Shown: piece after piece, positions 12,641 to 23,758 of the stretch | Layout of the letters: each line of letters starts with the position of its first letter | Position numbering within the stretch: the first letter of the stretch is position 1 | Assembly: GCA_016271365.2 (NCBI GenBank) | Contig: CM028129.1 | Coordinates: forward strand, 1,004,599,501-1,004,663,500 | Direction of reading: 5' to 3' | From: Neoceratodus forsteri | Taxonomy: Eukaryota; Chordata; Ceratodontiformes; Ceratodontidae | DNA: 64,000 nt | Translations under genes and position numbers: made by a program | The notes under the pieces: model-generated | Databases searched by the model: none | What the model saw: the letters and a program-made list of their open reading frames with translations, nothing else | What the model was told of the DNA's origin: nothing

Positions 12641-12765
12641 GTACCATGTGTGAGACACTGGAAACTGCTATTTAAAGCACCTATTATTAGCATTGTTTCT
12701 CCAGTGGCATGGCTTACCTGAAATATGTGCTATTAATAAAATTTATAGAATGGGCTTAAGAAATC
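12641..12765. repeat. Fragment of the 10.3-kb interspersed repeat family
   Basis: It carries GAGACACTGGAAACTGCTATTTAAAGCACCTA, also seen near 15,354 and in the palindrome. This runs directly into GTTTCTCCAGTGGCATGGCTTACCTGAAATATGTGCTA, also at about 10,355. It therefore joins the two halves of the family seen separately elsewhere. Confidence 0.65.
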
Positions 12766-13297
12766 CAAGCCTCTGATTGGCTACTACATCATCTGAGCCG
12801 TGTCCTTATCAGATGATATAGAAGCCAACCGGCACTACTGCCTACATGAAAGTCCCATAAAAGCAGCAAATCAGTGAGCTCTGCCAACCTTAAACAGAAA
12901 CGTTGACTGGCACAGCTCACTGAAGCGGTAGAGAGATGAGACACTTTTTTCCTCATGGCAAATCATCACAAATGCAGTCCTACCAGTACAGTACCCAGAC
13001 ACAAACATCAACGGAAAAAGCCCCAAACTACAACATTACACCTCTACTGGGACCCCCAAATGATCTGTACCTGTCCTGGTGCTTTTCTTCCCTGCAGCAG
13101 CTCATCTCCAGTCCCTCCATTCCGTTCTGTTCCTCGATCCCACCACATTAATTGATGGCGCTGCTCCCCCACCATCAACTGTCATATTTAACCATCATCC
13201 ACTCCAAAATCTAAATAAAATTTTCACAAAACCACTCAGTCACTGCTATCCTCCAGACATTTAGCTTCCATGTAAACAAAATATACTACAATAGAAA

Positions 13298-13372
13298 CTG
13301 CACGCTACGGCAGCTGATGACGAACCTGCGTGCTTTCGCATGCTACGGTAGCTGATGACGAACTTGTGCGGT
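13298..13372. repeat. Short tandem duplication (about 37 bp x 2)
   Basis: GCTACGG(C/T)AGCTGATGACGAAC occurs twice in a row with similar continuations (CTGCG / TTGTG). The surrounding 12,766-13,861 otherwise shows no gene or repeat that I can support. Confidence 0.6.
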
Positions 13373-13861
13373 CCCTAAAAAAACGTCTTCACAGTTTCAA
13401 AATAGAGGGCGATTTCAGTAAGACCCGCTGTGTTACAAACAGTGTATAGTAGGGAGCTTAAGAGGCACATGCTAGAGCCCTTTGAAATCACCCTTCCAAT
13501 TTTTAAACACAGGGTCATTTTAGCCAGACGTCATCTAATTCAAACTGTACACTAGGATGGCTTAAGACATACATGCTCGCTCTCTCATTAAACTGCCCCT
13601 GCAGTTTTAAAATGCACATTAAAGCACTCCACAGTTAAAACTATGTATCTGTGGTGACCTAGGCAGTACAAATTGTATTTGGGGGAGCTCTAGCAATAAC
13701 CAAGCTAAATACACTGTACTATACAGGGCAATACAATACATAAACAGAGGAACTATTTTTTCTCTTCTAACAAAAAAAAAAACTTTTTCCCCCTATTTTT
13801 CCTATTTTGACAGCTATTTTTTATTGTTTTAATTTCTACATAGAAACCCCATTTTATAAGT

Positions 13862-14008
13862 GCAATAACACAATCCGAGGTGTGGTTTTTCGCCTGATAA
13901 GAGCATGCCCAGTGGCATAAGGCACTCTGCGCAAGCGCCTCGTGCCTTAGTACACCCCTAGGCATGCTCTTATCAGACGATAAACCACACCTCGTCGTGT
14001 GTTATTGC
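13862..14008. mobile_element. Palindromic MITE-like hairpin element
   Basis: The 147-bp block is a near-perfect inverted repeat. The left arm GCAATAACACAATCCGAGG...CTGATAAGAGCATGCC is mirrored by GGCATGCTCTTATCAG...CCTCGTCGTGTGTTATTGC, around a short centre near 13,930. It has no coding capacity. Such foldback structures are typical of non-autonomous DNA transposons. It abuts a copy of the 10.3-kb repeat family, and no target-site duplication is clear. Confidence 0.75.
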
Positions 14009-14010
14009 TT

Positions 14011-14201
14011 ACATATATAGCAATTTTTTTGAATGGCATGTTTATTGTTGAAGTAAGCACTTGATAGCAATACTGGTAAAAAACAGCTAGAAACAAGATC
14101 AATGTTAATGATTACTCATTTTTATAAATTATGTACAGTATATATCGGTCATCCGAATAAACACACAGAGAAATGTCAGTCATACATTTTTGTTCATTTC
14201 A
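14011..14201. repeat. Interspersed repeat family copy, left part, interrupted by a LINE
   Basis: It matches 10,396-10,595 (GGCATGTTTATT...AGCTAGAAACAAGATCAATG...GTCAGTCATACATTTTT) up to TTCATTTCA, where LINE D begins. The family sequence resumes at about 15,258 (TTCACCTTTAAAGTAAACAG). The uninterrupted copy at about 10,590 serves as the empty site. Confidence 0.8.
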
Positions 14202-15240
14202 TAGAAACATAGAAGTTGACAGCAGATAAAGACCGCAAGGCCCATCCAGTCTGCCCATTTCTTTTTCTACCTTATGAATGTGCCATCAGCCTTTGCTCTG
14301 TCAATGGTCTATCTAGTCACACTCATCTGTATTGCTCTCTTATGCCTGTCCCATGCCTGTTTGAAGCCCTGTACTGTATTAATATCCACCACTTCCTGAG
14401 GTAGGCCACTCCATGCATCCACCACCCTTTCTGTGAAAAAGAACTTCCTCACATTACCCCTTAATTGGCCTCCCTCTAATCTCATGCTGTGTCCTCTTGT
14501 CCTGCTATTTTTCTTATATTGAAACATGTTAGACTCTTTCACCTTGTTAATGCCCTTAAGGTGTTTGAATGTTTTGATCATATCACTTCTATCCCTCCTT
14601 TGCGCTAGGGTATACATATTGAGCTCCGTTAATCTGTCCTCATATGTTTTCTGATGTAGTCCCTGCACCATTTTGGTTGCCCTTCTTTGGACTACCTCAA
14701 TTTGGTTAATATCCTTGTGAAGGTGTGGCCTCCAGTACTGCATGCAGTACTCCAGATGGGGCCTAACCAGTGTCTTGCAAAGAGGGATTATTACCTCCCT
14801 CTTACGAATTGTGATGCCCTTACTAATACACCCCAACATCCCCCTAGCCTTACCTACTGCATTAGTGGTCTGCTTGGATAATTTCAGGTCATCTGTGATG
14901 ATTATGCCCTAGTCTCTTTCTTCCCTTGTGACTGCCAGCAACTTCCCTCCCAGCCTATAGGTGTCTTCACAGTTTCTCTTCCCTATGTGCATGATCTTGC
15001 ACTTCTTTGTATTAAACCCCAGTTGCCACTCTTCTGACCATTTTGCCAGTTTATCCAGAACTCTTCTCATTCTGCCCACCCCATCTGGATCATCTACTCT
15101 GTTGCAGATCTTGGTGCCATCTGCAAACAGACAACCCTTACCCTCCAGTCCATCTACAATGTCACTGATGAAGATATGAAGAGGACTGGCCCCAAAACTG
15201 ATCCCTGAGTTACTCCACTTGTGACTTGCATCTGTTCTGA
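14202..15240 (-). mobile_element. LINE D: 5'-truncated CR1-like LINE, RT C-terminus and 3' end
   Basis: On the minus strand, GVTQGSVLGPVLF (about 15,200), an FADGTKICNRVDDPD-like stretch that corresponds to the FADD box with D to G (about 15,120) and KKCKIMHIGK (about 14,990) precede a 176-codon open frame (14,309-14,839). That frame reads [27 protein letters not shown] and NVRKFFFTERVVDAW. It is the conserved RT thumb/C-terminal region of CR1-type LINEs. The element ends with CTATGTTTCTATG at 14,202-14,214, related to the 3' end of the SGNH-LINE family. Upstream parts are missing by 5' truncation. The copy retains a long open frame but has no endonuclease and is inactive. Confidence 0.88.
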
Positions 15241-15257
15241 CTGTATACTGTTTACCT

Positions 15258-15350
15258 TTTCACCTTTAAAGTAAACAGAACCTCTCCATTTATGTAGAAA
15301 ACACACTTGAGGCAGAGTATGAACTGATACAGTACATGCCTTAAATAGCA
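15258..15350. repeat. Interspersed repeat family copy, right part, after LINE D
   Basis: It continues the family sequence interrupted at 14,201. CACCTTTAAAGTAAACAGAACC and ACTGATACAGTA...TTAAATAGCA match 10,597-10,690. Confidence 0.75.
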
Positions 15351-15790
15351 ATGAGACACTGGAAATTATTTAAGATACCTATCAGTTTGGACTTTGCATT
15401 TGATCAAGTGTGTTTTCTATATACTGTACATGGAGAGATTCTGTTGAACCAAGCACTTTAATATGGTTATGGACTGTGAAACTGAATGTACAGCTGGCTG
15501 CCTGCTCATGAATATAGCCTATATTTTTTGACATTTGACTACAAAAACACAGAAGTCAATATTTAATTTCTCTTTAGTGGTATAGAAGAAACTGAGAAGT
15601 GCTGTGTTTTTGTGGTCAAAGATCAAAAATATAGGCCATATTCACAAGCAAGCAGCCAGCTGTACATTAAATTTCACAGTTCTTTATCATATAAAAGTGC
15701 TTGGTGTAACAGAACATCTCCATCTATGCAGAAAAAACACTTGTTACAAATACAGGGTCAAAACTGAAAGGTGCTTTAAATAGCAGTTGT
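15350..15790. mobile_element. Large imperfect palindrome (foldback element)
   Basis: The arms at about 15,350-15,575 and 15,590-15,790 are inverted copies. ATTGATCAAGTGTGTTTTCT-type sequence, GTACAGCTGGCTGC(C/T)TGC and AATATAG(C/G)CTATATTTTT each reappear in reverse complement, around a centre near 15,580. The outer ends carry the AACAGAAC(C/A)TC(C/T)CCAT phrase of the 10.3-kb family, so this looks like a head-to-head or foldback member of that family. It has no coding capacity. Confidence 0.8.
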
Positions 15791-15973
15791 GAATGCCTCA
15801 CAATTGGTACGGCAACCATGAAAATACTAAATTGCAAAGGACTTGAACTTTTATAATTGTATTAAGAATCAGCAGGTAAATCATTGGTATTTCATTTACT
15901 GAGTCAGAGAAAAATGTGCATATTTGTATATTTTACTATATACTTTTCATCAGTCTGTGAGCCTGACAACTTA

Positions 15974-16363
15974 GGCCCTGTCCACACTATGCCTCTGTAA
16001 CGTTACAGAGGGCCCAAACCATTACCACAACAGTTTGCATTTACACCTGTAATGTTATAGAAGGCATTTTCATAACCGTTGTTGAAACCACATATGAGGT
16101 GGTTTCAACAATGGTTATGAAACTGGTTACGCCTCGGTAACATTAACGGCCATAGTGTAATCCATGGTAATGGTCCCCTAGTGCAGCATGAGCTGCATTG
16201 TGGGATCGGGTGCTGCCGTAACGGTCACCTGGCTCCCGCAGTGTGGACCGGCAGCACCTGTCCCATAACAGACACCGCTGCAGTGTGGACACACTGTACC
16301 ACTCCCCTGCCATAGCGGTTTGCATCCATTACTGAGCCTGAGTGGTGTAGTGTGGATGGGGCC
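15974..16363. mobile_element. MITE copy 1 with GGCCCTGTCCACACTA termini
   Basis: The terminal inverted repeats are GGCCCTGTCCACACTA at the left and TAGTGTGGATGGGGCC at the right. Inside lie palindromic modules such as TGTAACGTTACAGAGG and AACCGTTGTTGAAACCAC...GTGGTTTCAACAATGGTT. It encodes no protein. The adjoining bases (TTA on the left, TAA on the right) do not form an unambiguous target duplication, so the superfamily is unassigned. Confidence 0.8.
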
Positions 16364-16484
16364 TAAGTCTCATGCTTATTAAAAACAGGCTATTCTAAGT
16401 TTTTTTTGCAACTGTGCAGCTTACAGCATGCCCATTCTCTCACTAGCAAGTCATCAAATTAGTTGCCAGAGTTAACTTCCCTAT

Positions 16485-16907
16485 GGCCCTGTCCACACTG
16501 CACTGAAACCCCCCCTCTGTAACATTACAGAGGGTCCAAACCGTTACTGCAGTGGTTTGCATTTACACCTGTAACGTTACAGGTGGCGTTTTCGTAACCG
16601 TTGCTGAAACCACTTATGAGGTGGTTTCAACAATGATTATAAAAATGGTTCTGCCTCTGTAACATTACCAGCTGTAGTATGGATGTGTGAGTGTGTAGCC
16701 CCAGCATTACCCTCAGTGCAGCATGAAATGCATTGTGGGATAGGGTGCCTACCATAATGGTCACACGTCACTCACAATGTGGACCAGCTGTAATGGTTCC
16801 AAACCATTATCACAACGGTTCAATGGCAGTGTGGACACACTAACGGTTACCGTCTGTAACAGTTTGAAACTATTACAGGGTTTTACTGGTGTAGTGTGGA
16901 CAGGGCC
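16485..16907. mobile_element. MITE copy 2 of the same family
   Basis: It has the same termini (GGCCCTGTCCACACT and AGTGTGGACAGGGCC) and the same internal TGTAAC(A/G)TTACAG and GGTGGTTTCAACAATG modules as copy 1. It lies 120 bp away in the same orientation. CTA flanks both ends if one extra T is counted on the left, which could be a 3-bp target duplication, but this is weak. Confidence 0.8.
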
Positions 16908-17834
16908 CTACAGCATTAATTTTATTTGATTATGGATGTCATTTTTTTGTTATTATTTTGTATTATTTTCTATATTTTTATCCCAAATTCCTAACAAGTT
17001 CTCTTTGATATTTGAAACAGTAAAGACTTTTGAAAAAGAGCAAAATGTAACAGAACTGCTTTAGGCCTTTCAAACTCACTGATCTGAAGTCAATGGGGAG
17101 AGGGGTGGGTTAATCCCTTTCACACCTATTGTTCCTAAATTAATAGCAGTCAGTGTGTGTGAAAAAAAGCGATCAGTCATCATGACAACAGTCATTACTT
17201 GTATGGGTGATTCCAGTCCGTGTGTGTGTGTGTATGTGTTGGGGGGGGGGTCCTTTGTGGTTGGCAAGAGCAGGTGTGGCATAATCTGTATTTTGTAATT
17301 GTTTTCAGTGAGAAGGGTTTTGGAGTTTTGTCAGCTCTAGCCCCACAGGATTAAAGGGTAATTTTAAAGTGTATTTTTTAATGATTAAATATGCACTAAA
17401 TATACAATAGAACATTTTCACTTTGTTATCTTGAATGACAGAAAATAATATTGTCAAATCCCTATACCCATCCTTTACCCAGGACATATTTGCTTGTAAT
17501 TAGTTTAGGTGTGGATTCTGTTTGATAAAGCAATAACTAGTTGGATGATCCTGACATGTGCTCTTCAGGTGGATATCAGACTGAGCTGCAGGTACAGAAC
17601 TGTTTGTACCCAAAGATAGATACAGTACATTAGTCTTATTAAAGGAAGGCAGGAACGAGCATTTGTAAATGATTTATGCTCCCCATTTTTCAGATGGAAG
17701 GACAAGTAAGGATAAAATAATTATTTCATCAGTATATTGTTTATTGCATGCACATTATCTGTAGGGGCATTTTTTTTCCTGCCTCAGCTATCAATGTGAA
17801 TAACATAAACATAAATAGTAGACATGTCTTTCAA
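16908..17834. other. Spacer without recognised gene
   Basis: A (TG)n-type run and a G10 tract lie near 17,218-17,250. No coding or RNA feature is supported. Confidence 0.35.
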
Positions 17835-18029
17835 TTCACAGGTATTGAAAGAGTTGCATTGGGTCCTAGGAGGAGTGTTGACCTCGAGAACCTGTTGCTT
17901 CACAGAGAAGCCTTTTGGCACTATAAATTGAAATGTTTTAATCCACCAGAGTTAAATGATGCATTTAACTGGCATCCTTTCTCAAATGACTGCAATGCGA
18001 CTGCGTCAAAAGACTTTAACTGTAACTAA
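17835..18029 (+). mobile_element. Penelope-like element fragment: C-terminus of GIY-YIG endonuclease
   Basis: The frame reads FTGIERVALGPRR, LLLHREAFWHYKLKCF and PPELNDAFNWHPF. This is the pattern at the end of Penelope-like polyproteins: an R-G-G-like block, then K/R-R-E-x-F-W-I-x-x-L, then a G-L-N-like end. The first block has lost its glycines (RRSVD). Only about 60 codons remain and no RT is visible upstream. The assignment rests on pattern recognition of the family. An alternative is another GIY-YIG-containing retroelement. Confidence 0.55.
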
Positions 18030-20029
18030 ATTCTGTTCTTATAAATGAGTTCTCTTTCATTTTTGATTGCTGCACATAATCAGATATTGCTGTAAAATAT
18101 TATAGCAGTGGTACTAATGTACAACGTCTGTGGTTAATATGATGTCCCTAGTTTGTAACTATACAAGTGACATTAGGTACATGGATTATGAATAGCTGAG
18201 TGATATGAACTGATCTTGTAGTAATGGTTAGATACCTTTTATTCCATTACTGTAATATTTAAACTTGTATTCTCCTTCTAATATTTTATTAGACTTTAGC
18301 ACTCTGTTTTTTCACATTGTCCTTGCTACCTTTGTCTCCCTTCCCCTCTCCTCTTCACATTTCTCATACTTTAACTCTCTCTCTCTATCCTTTTATTACT
18401 CCGCCCCCACTGTAAATAAGTGTTTTAATTTAAATAAAGTCAATTAAGGAACATTCTCCCTTGCTCACCATTTATATTATAATTTAAAGTAAATTAGGGA
18501 AAGTCCTCCATTCTTCCCCATTTTACATTTTATGTGATTTTCCATGTTGGGACTTGCACGGAAACAGTAAAATGGAGTACTGATGCTAAATGTTGTAATG
18601 CAGCTGGGAACCGTCTGTTTCACTGCATCTCAGTGATACATAACACAGCTATTTAGTCCCCATAAATCCTTGCAGACCACAGTGTTACTGGGATCATATA
18701 AAGAAACGCCTGTAAAATTCTGATTTGTAATAAATCTCACACAGTTAGCCTACCACAATCTTTTCAGGCAGTCCAACCCTATCAAGAGCTGTGGTGTTTT
18801 GCCTTAAGACATGTGCTCAATTTTACACTTATATGAATATTTTCTCATTATAGAACCCAGATTTGAAGTAATCTAATTTTTAATATGCAGTAGCAGCAGT
18901 TCCACTTTAACTCTGGCTCCATTTAAATACAGTAAAATTGCCAAGCTGATCCAGTAAAATAATACCACAAAAATAAACAAAAGAAGATTTAAACTAAGTA
19001 ATTCAGTTGTGGCATAGAGTAGCATACAGTCTGATCATAGTGTGAACAGACACCACCAAATGCTATTATAACAGTAAAGAGCTGCTTTACTGATGTATAA
19101 ATTTAATACAGCAGTGGACTATGGGGGAGCACTGACATTTAACACTAGGTGATGCTGTCAATAAAATGTTAGACCAATTTTAAGTTGTTTGTTCTTGTAT
19201 ATTCTTTTAATGCTTAGTGGGCTGGGATTTAATGTGCCGGGGAAGGGAATGAATATTTATGAGCTGCATAAGGTGCACCATATAAATCAAGTAGTAGTGA
19301 GATTTCAAATGCTTTAATATTTGAAAGTACTGTAGAGACGTTTTCATTATAGTGCTGAATACAATGCTTGAAGTACAGTTGCAGCACCATCACTTATAGG
19401 AGGCTGTTGTTAATGAGTCTTTTGGGACTCAATTAACCTTTCCAGTTAACAACTTTTAACCAAAAATGAAAGAAATACTTCAGTAAATAACAAAATGAAT
19501 AAAGAAATAAATACATTCATACATAAAGAAGGCATCACTTTTTTAGGCAGATTCTTCTGAGCTTCCCATATTGTTTTTTTCCCCTGAACTAAAGGTGAAC
19601 ATTGCCAGCAATCCAGTTGTGACAATCACTGTTAGTGGGCTGGGTGCCCACTCCCACTTCTACACAGTTATTTACTTTCATTTACTTTCATAGGCATTGG
19701 CACATTTTCATTTCCATGTGGATTCCTGAGACACCTGCTGGAGAAAGTGAAAGAAGCAGGAAATCACTGCCTGGAAAAGTGCCACCTGGTGCATTCTGCA
19801 TGCTCCTACGGAAACCAAATGTAATTAATTAAACCCTCTACTACACTGCACTGACCAAATACCTCATAGGGCATAACACACGGTGTTCACTACTGCCAGG
19901 GCTACTGCTAATGCTACTGACACTTAACACTAGGGTACCACGGAACTTTACTATGACAACCACTGTAGGCATATTCTGTTACAGTTTCCAATTTTTACTT
20001 TTCTATCCAAAAAGTTGATAGATTCTTAT
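18030..20029. other. About 2 kb without recognised feature
   Basis: AT-rich spacer with small open frames lacking motifs. TTTACTTTCA is doubled at about 19,675. No gene can be supported. Confidence 0.35.
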
Positions 20030-20770
20030 TACTTAATTATTTTTTGTTTACTGCCATTATGTTGCCTTTCTCAATCTTTACCTTGAGCTCTAATGTTGTC
20101 ACATTATCAGACAGTAAATCTTACTGTGACTGTAAACTTTGTATAATAAAGGAAATCAGAACAATGTCATCTGTGTATGCGAGGGCTGGACATAATCTCT
20201 TACCAATTTTTGGATAGCTAAAATGATGGTTATCTAATGCAGTCAACAAGTCATTTATGTATATATTAAAAAGTAGTGGTGCCTAGACACAGCCCTGTTT
20301 AACACCAGTACTAATATTAATTTTTTGTGTTACACTACCTTTTTTGTCAAATCTTACTTGGCACCAATTGTCTGAATATAACATATAAATGATGCTGACC
20401 AAAACAGGATCAACACCAATGCCCTTCAGCTTTTCCCTAGAATATTCCCATTTAAAGTATCAAACACCTTCTTAAAATCTATGAAGGTGAGAGACTGTCT
20501 GTGATCTTACTAAAACATATTTTTCGAGGATATGGGGTAGAACATAACATTGATTAAGGGTAGGTCCCTCTTTCCAAAAGCCACCTTATAAGTCAGATAT
20601 CAAACCATACTGCTCCAGAAAATTTGTAACTTATTACAGATACTGTAGTTCTAGTAAAGATTTTGGAGGCTGTATCAAGATGTCTTAGAGACCTGTGCAT
20701 TTCTGGATTGTTAGTTGCCCTTTTTGAAAACAGAAAACAGGGAACAGTATGGCACCTTTTCATGACAGTG
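20030..20770 (-). mobile_element. LINE E: degenerate reverse-transcriptase domain
   Basis: On the minus strand the order is DTASKIFTR (about 20,680), then an EQYGL...GGF-like block (about 20,600) and FIDFKKVFDT (about 20,480). TGVKQGC with LFNIYINDLL follows (about 20,310-20,250), and then YTDDIVLIS at about 20,165-20,190 (YADD box with A to T). These are non-LTR RT motifs 0 to C in the correct order, broken by several stops and frameshifts. The matching endonuclease domain lies upstream on the same strand at 22,200-22,520. An AT microsatellite (20,780-20,916) sits between the two. Confidence 0.85.
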
Positions 20771-20779
20771 AATTTATTT

Positions 20780-20781
20780 TC

Positions 20782-20861
<80 letters not shown>

Positions 20862-20868
20862 TATATTA

Positions 20869-20908
<40 letters not shown>

Positions 20909-20916
20909 CACATATA
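20780..20916. repeat. AT/AC dinucleotide microsatellite
   Basis: Runs of (TA)n, (CA)n, (TA)n and (TA)n/(CA)n in succession. Open frames here translate to alternating Ile-Tyr and Thr-His and are artefacts. Confidence 0.95.
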
Positions 20917-21474
20917 TAATAATGTAATAATAAAATTTATTTAATAAAGCGCCTTTCAGAATTTCTTTGCATCAGGGCATGGGGCTTTGTTTTATTTTGC
21001 CATTGATATGTCTAAATTAACTTCCTCCTCCAAAATAGTATGCATACATTCCTGACCAGTAACACAATCATTCATGATTATTTATTAATTAAAGAAGATT
21101 GCTTTAAAATATGCTTGCCAAACTTATGGATGTTTACGTGAATCAGTATTACTTTGCCAGTCAGTTGTACCATATGCTACCATTGTCCAAAACACTTCCA
21201 TATCTTCATTGTGTACAGCCTCCAATATCTGTTTCCATAAATGATTATCATATGAATTTTTTTAAAAGACAGAAATGTTTTATATTCTCTTCTGGCAGCT
21301 TTTAGTGCCTAATGTAAGCTTTGGTAGGATTCTCTCTAGTTTTCCTCAACTTAGCTGATAATTAGCTGCTATACATTCCTGATCAAATCAGCCTAATGTG
21401 ATACTTGTACATTTTCTGAACCTTTAACAATAATTTTTACACTTTACAAAAAGAAGTATATTCCACAAGTGCCT

Positions 21475-21543
21475 TAACACTCACCCCATTCTCCTCGACT
21501 GTAGCATCTCTGCTTCTTTACACATGAAATGGGGTGAGTGTTA
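21475..21543. repeat. Perfect 16-bp inverted repeat with 37-nt spacer
   Basis: TAACACTCACCCCATT (21,475-21,490) is exactly complementary to AATGGGGTGAGTGTTA (21,528-21,543). The surrounding 20,917-22,199 has no other supported feature, apart from an (AT)n run at about 21,722-21,757. Confidence 0.9.
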
Positions 21544-21720
21544 GGGTCAACAACCCCAAGGCAGACCCATCCCTTGTTGGTGTGTGGAGAATGGGGGCAG
21601 GGTGGGTGATAGGTTTTGGTGGGTGAGGTGGGGTGTTAGGTTGGGATTCCTAATACCACATTTCCACAAGTTTGTCACTTTAATATGAACCTAACGGATG
21701 CATTAATGAAGTTCTTGTAA

Positions 21721-21760
<40 letters not shown>

Positions 21761-22199
21761 AATGGGTAAGAAAAATCTTACTCTACCACTTGTGCAAACA
21801 CATCACATGACCATCGATTATTCCGCAATGGCCATGCCTGCAATATTTTCATCTTTTTTCCCTAAACATTAATAAACCCTAAAATAGAAGCTGCCCTCCA
21901 GTAGAAGCTGCATCTAAAAATTTTAAAAATTAAAGATTTAATAGAAGTAGCCCCCTAACTGAAGCCTTGGCTTGTATGAGAAGGCAGCTGCACTTTACCA
22001 TGCAATTTTAGTACAGCATGGCATGCTGTTGCACTCAGTTTGTGGTTCAGTTTAAAAATAGTTACACAGCTATATGGGTTAGATTTATTGTTTTATTTAA
22101 TTTAGCCAATTTCAAACACACTGTATGATATCTTCAGCTTCTTTCCTATGCCGACCATTGGTACCTGTTCTCCCTCTAACAAAAACTTTCCATTTCAAC

Positions 22200-22520
22200 C
22201 ATGTTATTCCATGTTACTATCTCCAGGCATTGCAGTTCACTTGCCATGTGTTTCTTTTTTACTTATTTTGCATACACCATGCAAGGAAACATTTGGCATT
22301 GACAAATGCTTGTTACTTCTGTGACTAAACCTCCTACATGCCTACCACCTTTTTTTTTTTTGCTGGTGAGAATAGAGAGAATCCATTAGGTTTAAAGCTA
22401 TCTATCTCTACAAACCATGTCTCGTGGAAGAAAATAATGTCACTTTCTGAAAGACAGTCCTGCCAATCTCTATCCTCAGTTTTATTCAAAATACCAACAA
22501 TGTTCCATGTTGTAACCTTA
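22200..22520 (-). mobile_element. LINE E: degenerate APE-type endonuclease N-terminus
   Basis: Minus-strand translation gives VTTWNIVGILNK, DWQDCL, SESDIIFFHETWF and PNGF, followed after a poly-A run by GGRHVGGLVTE. This is the start of an APE endonuclease (W-N-I-x-G, D-I-I-x-x-x-E-T-W, G-R-x-x-G-G-L). It precedes the RT at 20,030-20,770 in the correct orientation, separated by about 1.4 kb. The element is heavily decayed. Confidence 0.75.
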
Positions 22521-23758
22521 ATTGCATTGTGATGGTTTTCATATTGTACCTATGTTATAGTTTTATATAGTCAAGCTATTTAATTATTTGATATCACATC
22601 AAATCTAGTAGTTAAAGGGAGACCATCCTTATTAAAATGACCTTTCTTTGACAATAGCATGAGACGGGCTTCTTGTTCTACATAGGTATTATGTTCATCA
22701 CTGATACTATTCCATGGCTGTAAAGCATTCACTATGTTAATGCTCAAGGGGTCCAACATTTCCACATAATCAAATATTTAGTTTGCTAATACCTGTATCT
22801 TATTTGCCAATGTTATATTGATTTTCCCCTGGCCACTAAACCCTTTTCTCTTTCTAAATCTATAAAGTCTGTTTCCAGAAATGTTAACTTCAAAATGTCT
22901 TGCAAAACAGATAGTACCTTGCATACCAGTGAGATATGAGATTTGTCTGTTTGTTCTTTTATTACAAAAATTGATAGAACAGGATTACTGATTTCTTTTT
23001 TCCCCTAGCATGAGCAGATTATCCTGTTCTGCTGGGGACACACTTGGAAGTTTACCCTGCGGCTGACAGAACATTTCTGTTATGGGTTTGGGGTTATTTA
23101 TTTCTAGTGCAAGTTTCCTTAGCTTAAGTTGATTTGCCCAAATATACAAGAGGTATACATTATTAGAAATGATGATAACTATTTAGAGGCAGTGTTTAGT
23201 CCAAATACCTGTAGAGCAGTGTATTCATTATTATTCATTTCCAATTCAGCTTTCACTAAATGCTTCATAACTCACTGCGATTTCTTTGGTTTTTATATTC
23301 TTTTTATACACTCCCTCCATTTCAAGAAACCATTCATTTCCTTGGACCATTACTCTACTGTCATCCTTGTCCTTTTTTAGCAACATGTTCAATCTCTACA
23401 GCCTTCCAACTCCCTATTCTTTTATTTCTATCTCCATTCCTTTGTGGATCAGGTACCACAAGCCCAGGGTTTGTTTATATCTCCTGTCGTATGCCTATGG
23501 TCTCATAATATATACCCTGTCCCTGTTTATCTTCTTGTTTGCCTTTTTCTTGTTTTTTTAATGTATTAGTCTTTGATTGTTTTTATGTTCCTCTTATTGT
23601 CTTGTTTCTTTGATTTTTTTCCTCTTTTTTATTCCTTTTACAAGCAAAAATATTCGCAATAGCAAATTTCCTTTCAGTGGAGTCCTCAGTTTTCAGTCTG
23701 GAAGGATTGTTTTTTTTGCACGACACTTTAGGCGTATCCACATTCTTCCTTAATTGTT
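22521..23758 (-). other. Possible LINE E upstream/ORF1 region
   Basis: Minus-strand frames are Lys/Glu-rich in places (about 23,500-23,680), as LINE ORF1 proteins often are, but I recognise no domain. The Polinton is inserted at the right edge of this region. The DNA on the far side (50,689-51,640) also reads Lys-rich on the minus strand, so the Polinton may have landed inside this older element. This is inference only. Confidence 0.3.
23753..23758. repeat. Polinton target-site duplication, left copy (ATTGTT)
   Basis: ATTGTT lies directly before the first TIR base and recurs at 50,689-50,694 directly after the last. A 6-bp duplication is the known length for Polintons/Mavericks. Confidence 0.95.

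Noticed and set aside
20663..20944. 93-codon open frame
   Set aside because: It reads through an AT/AC microsatellite and antisense LINE RT sequence.
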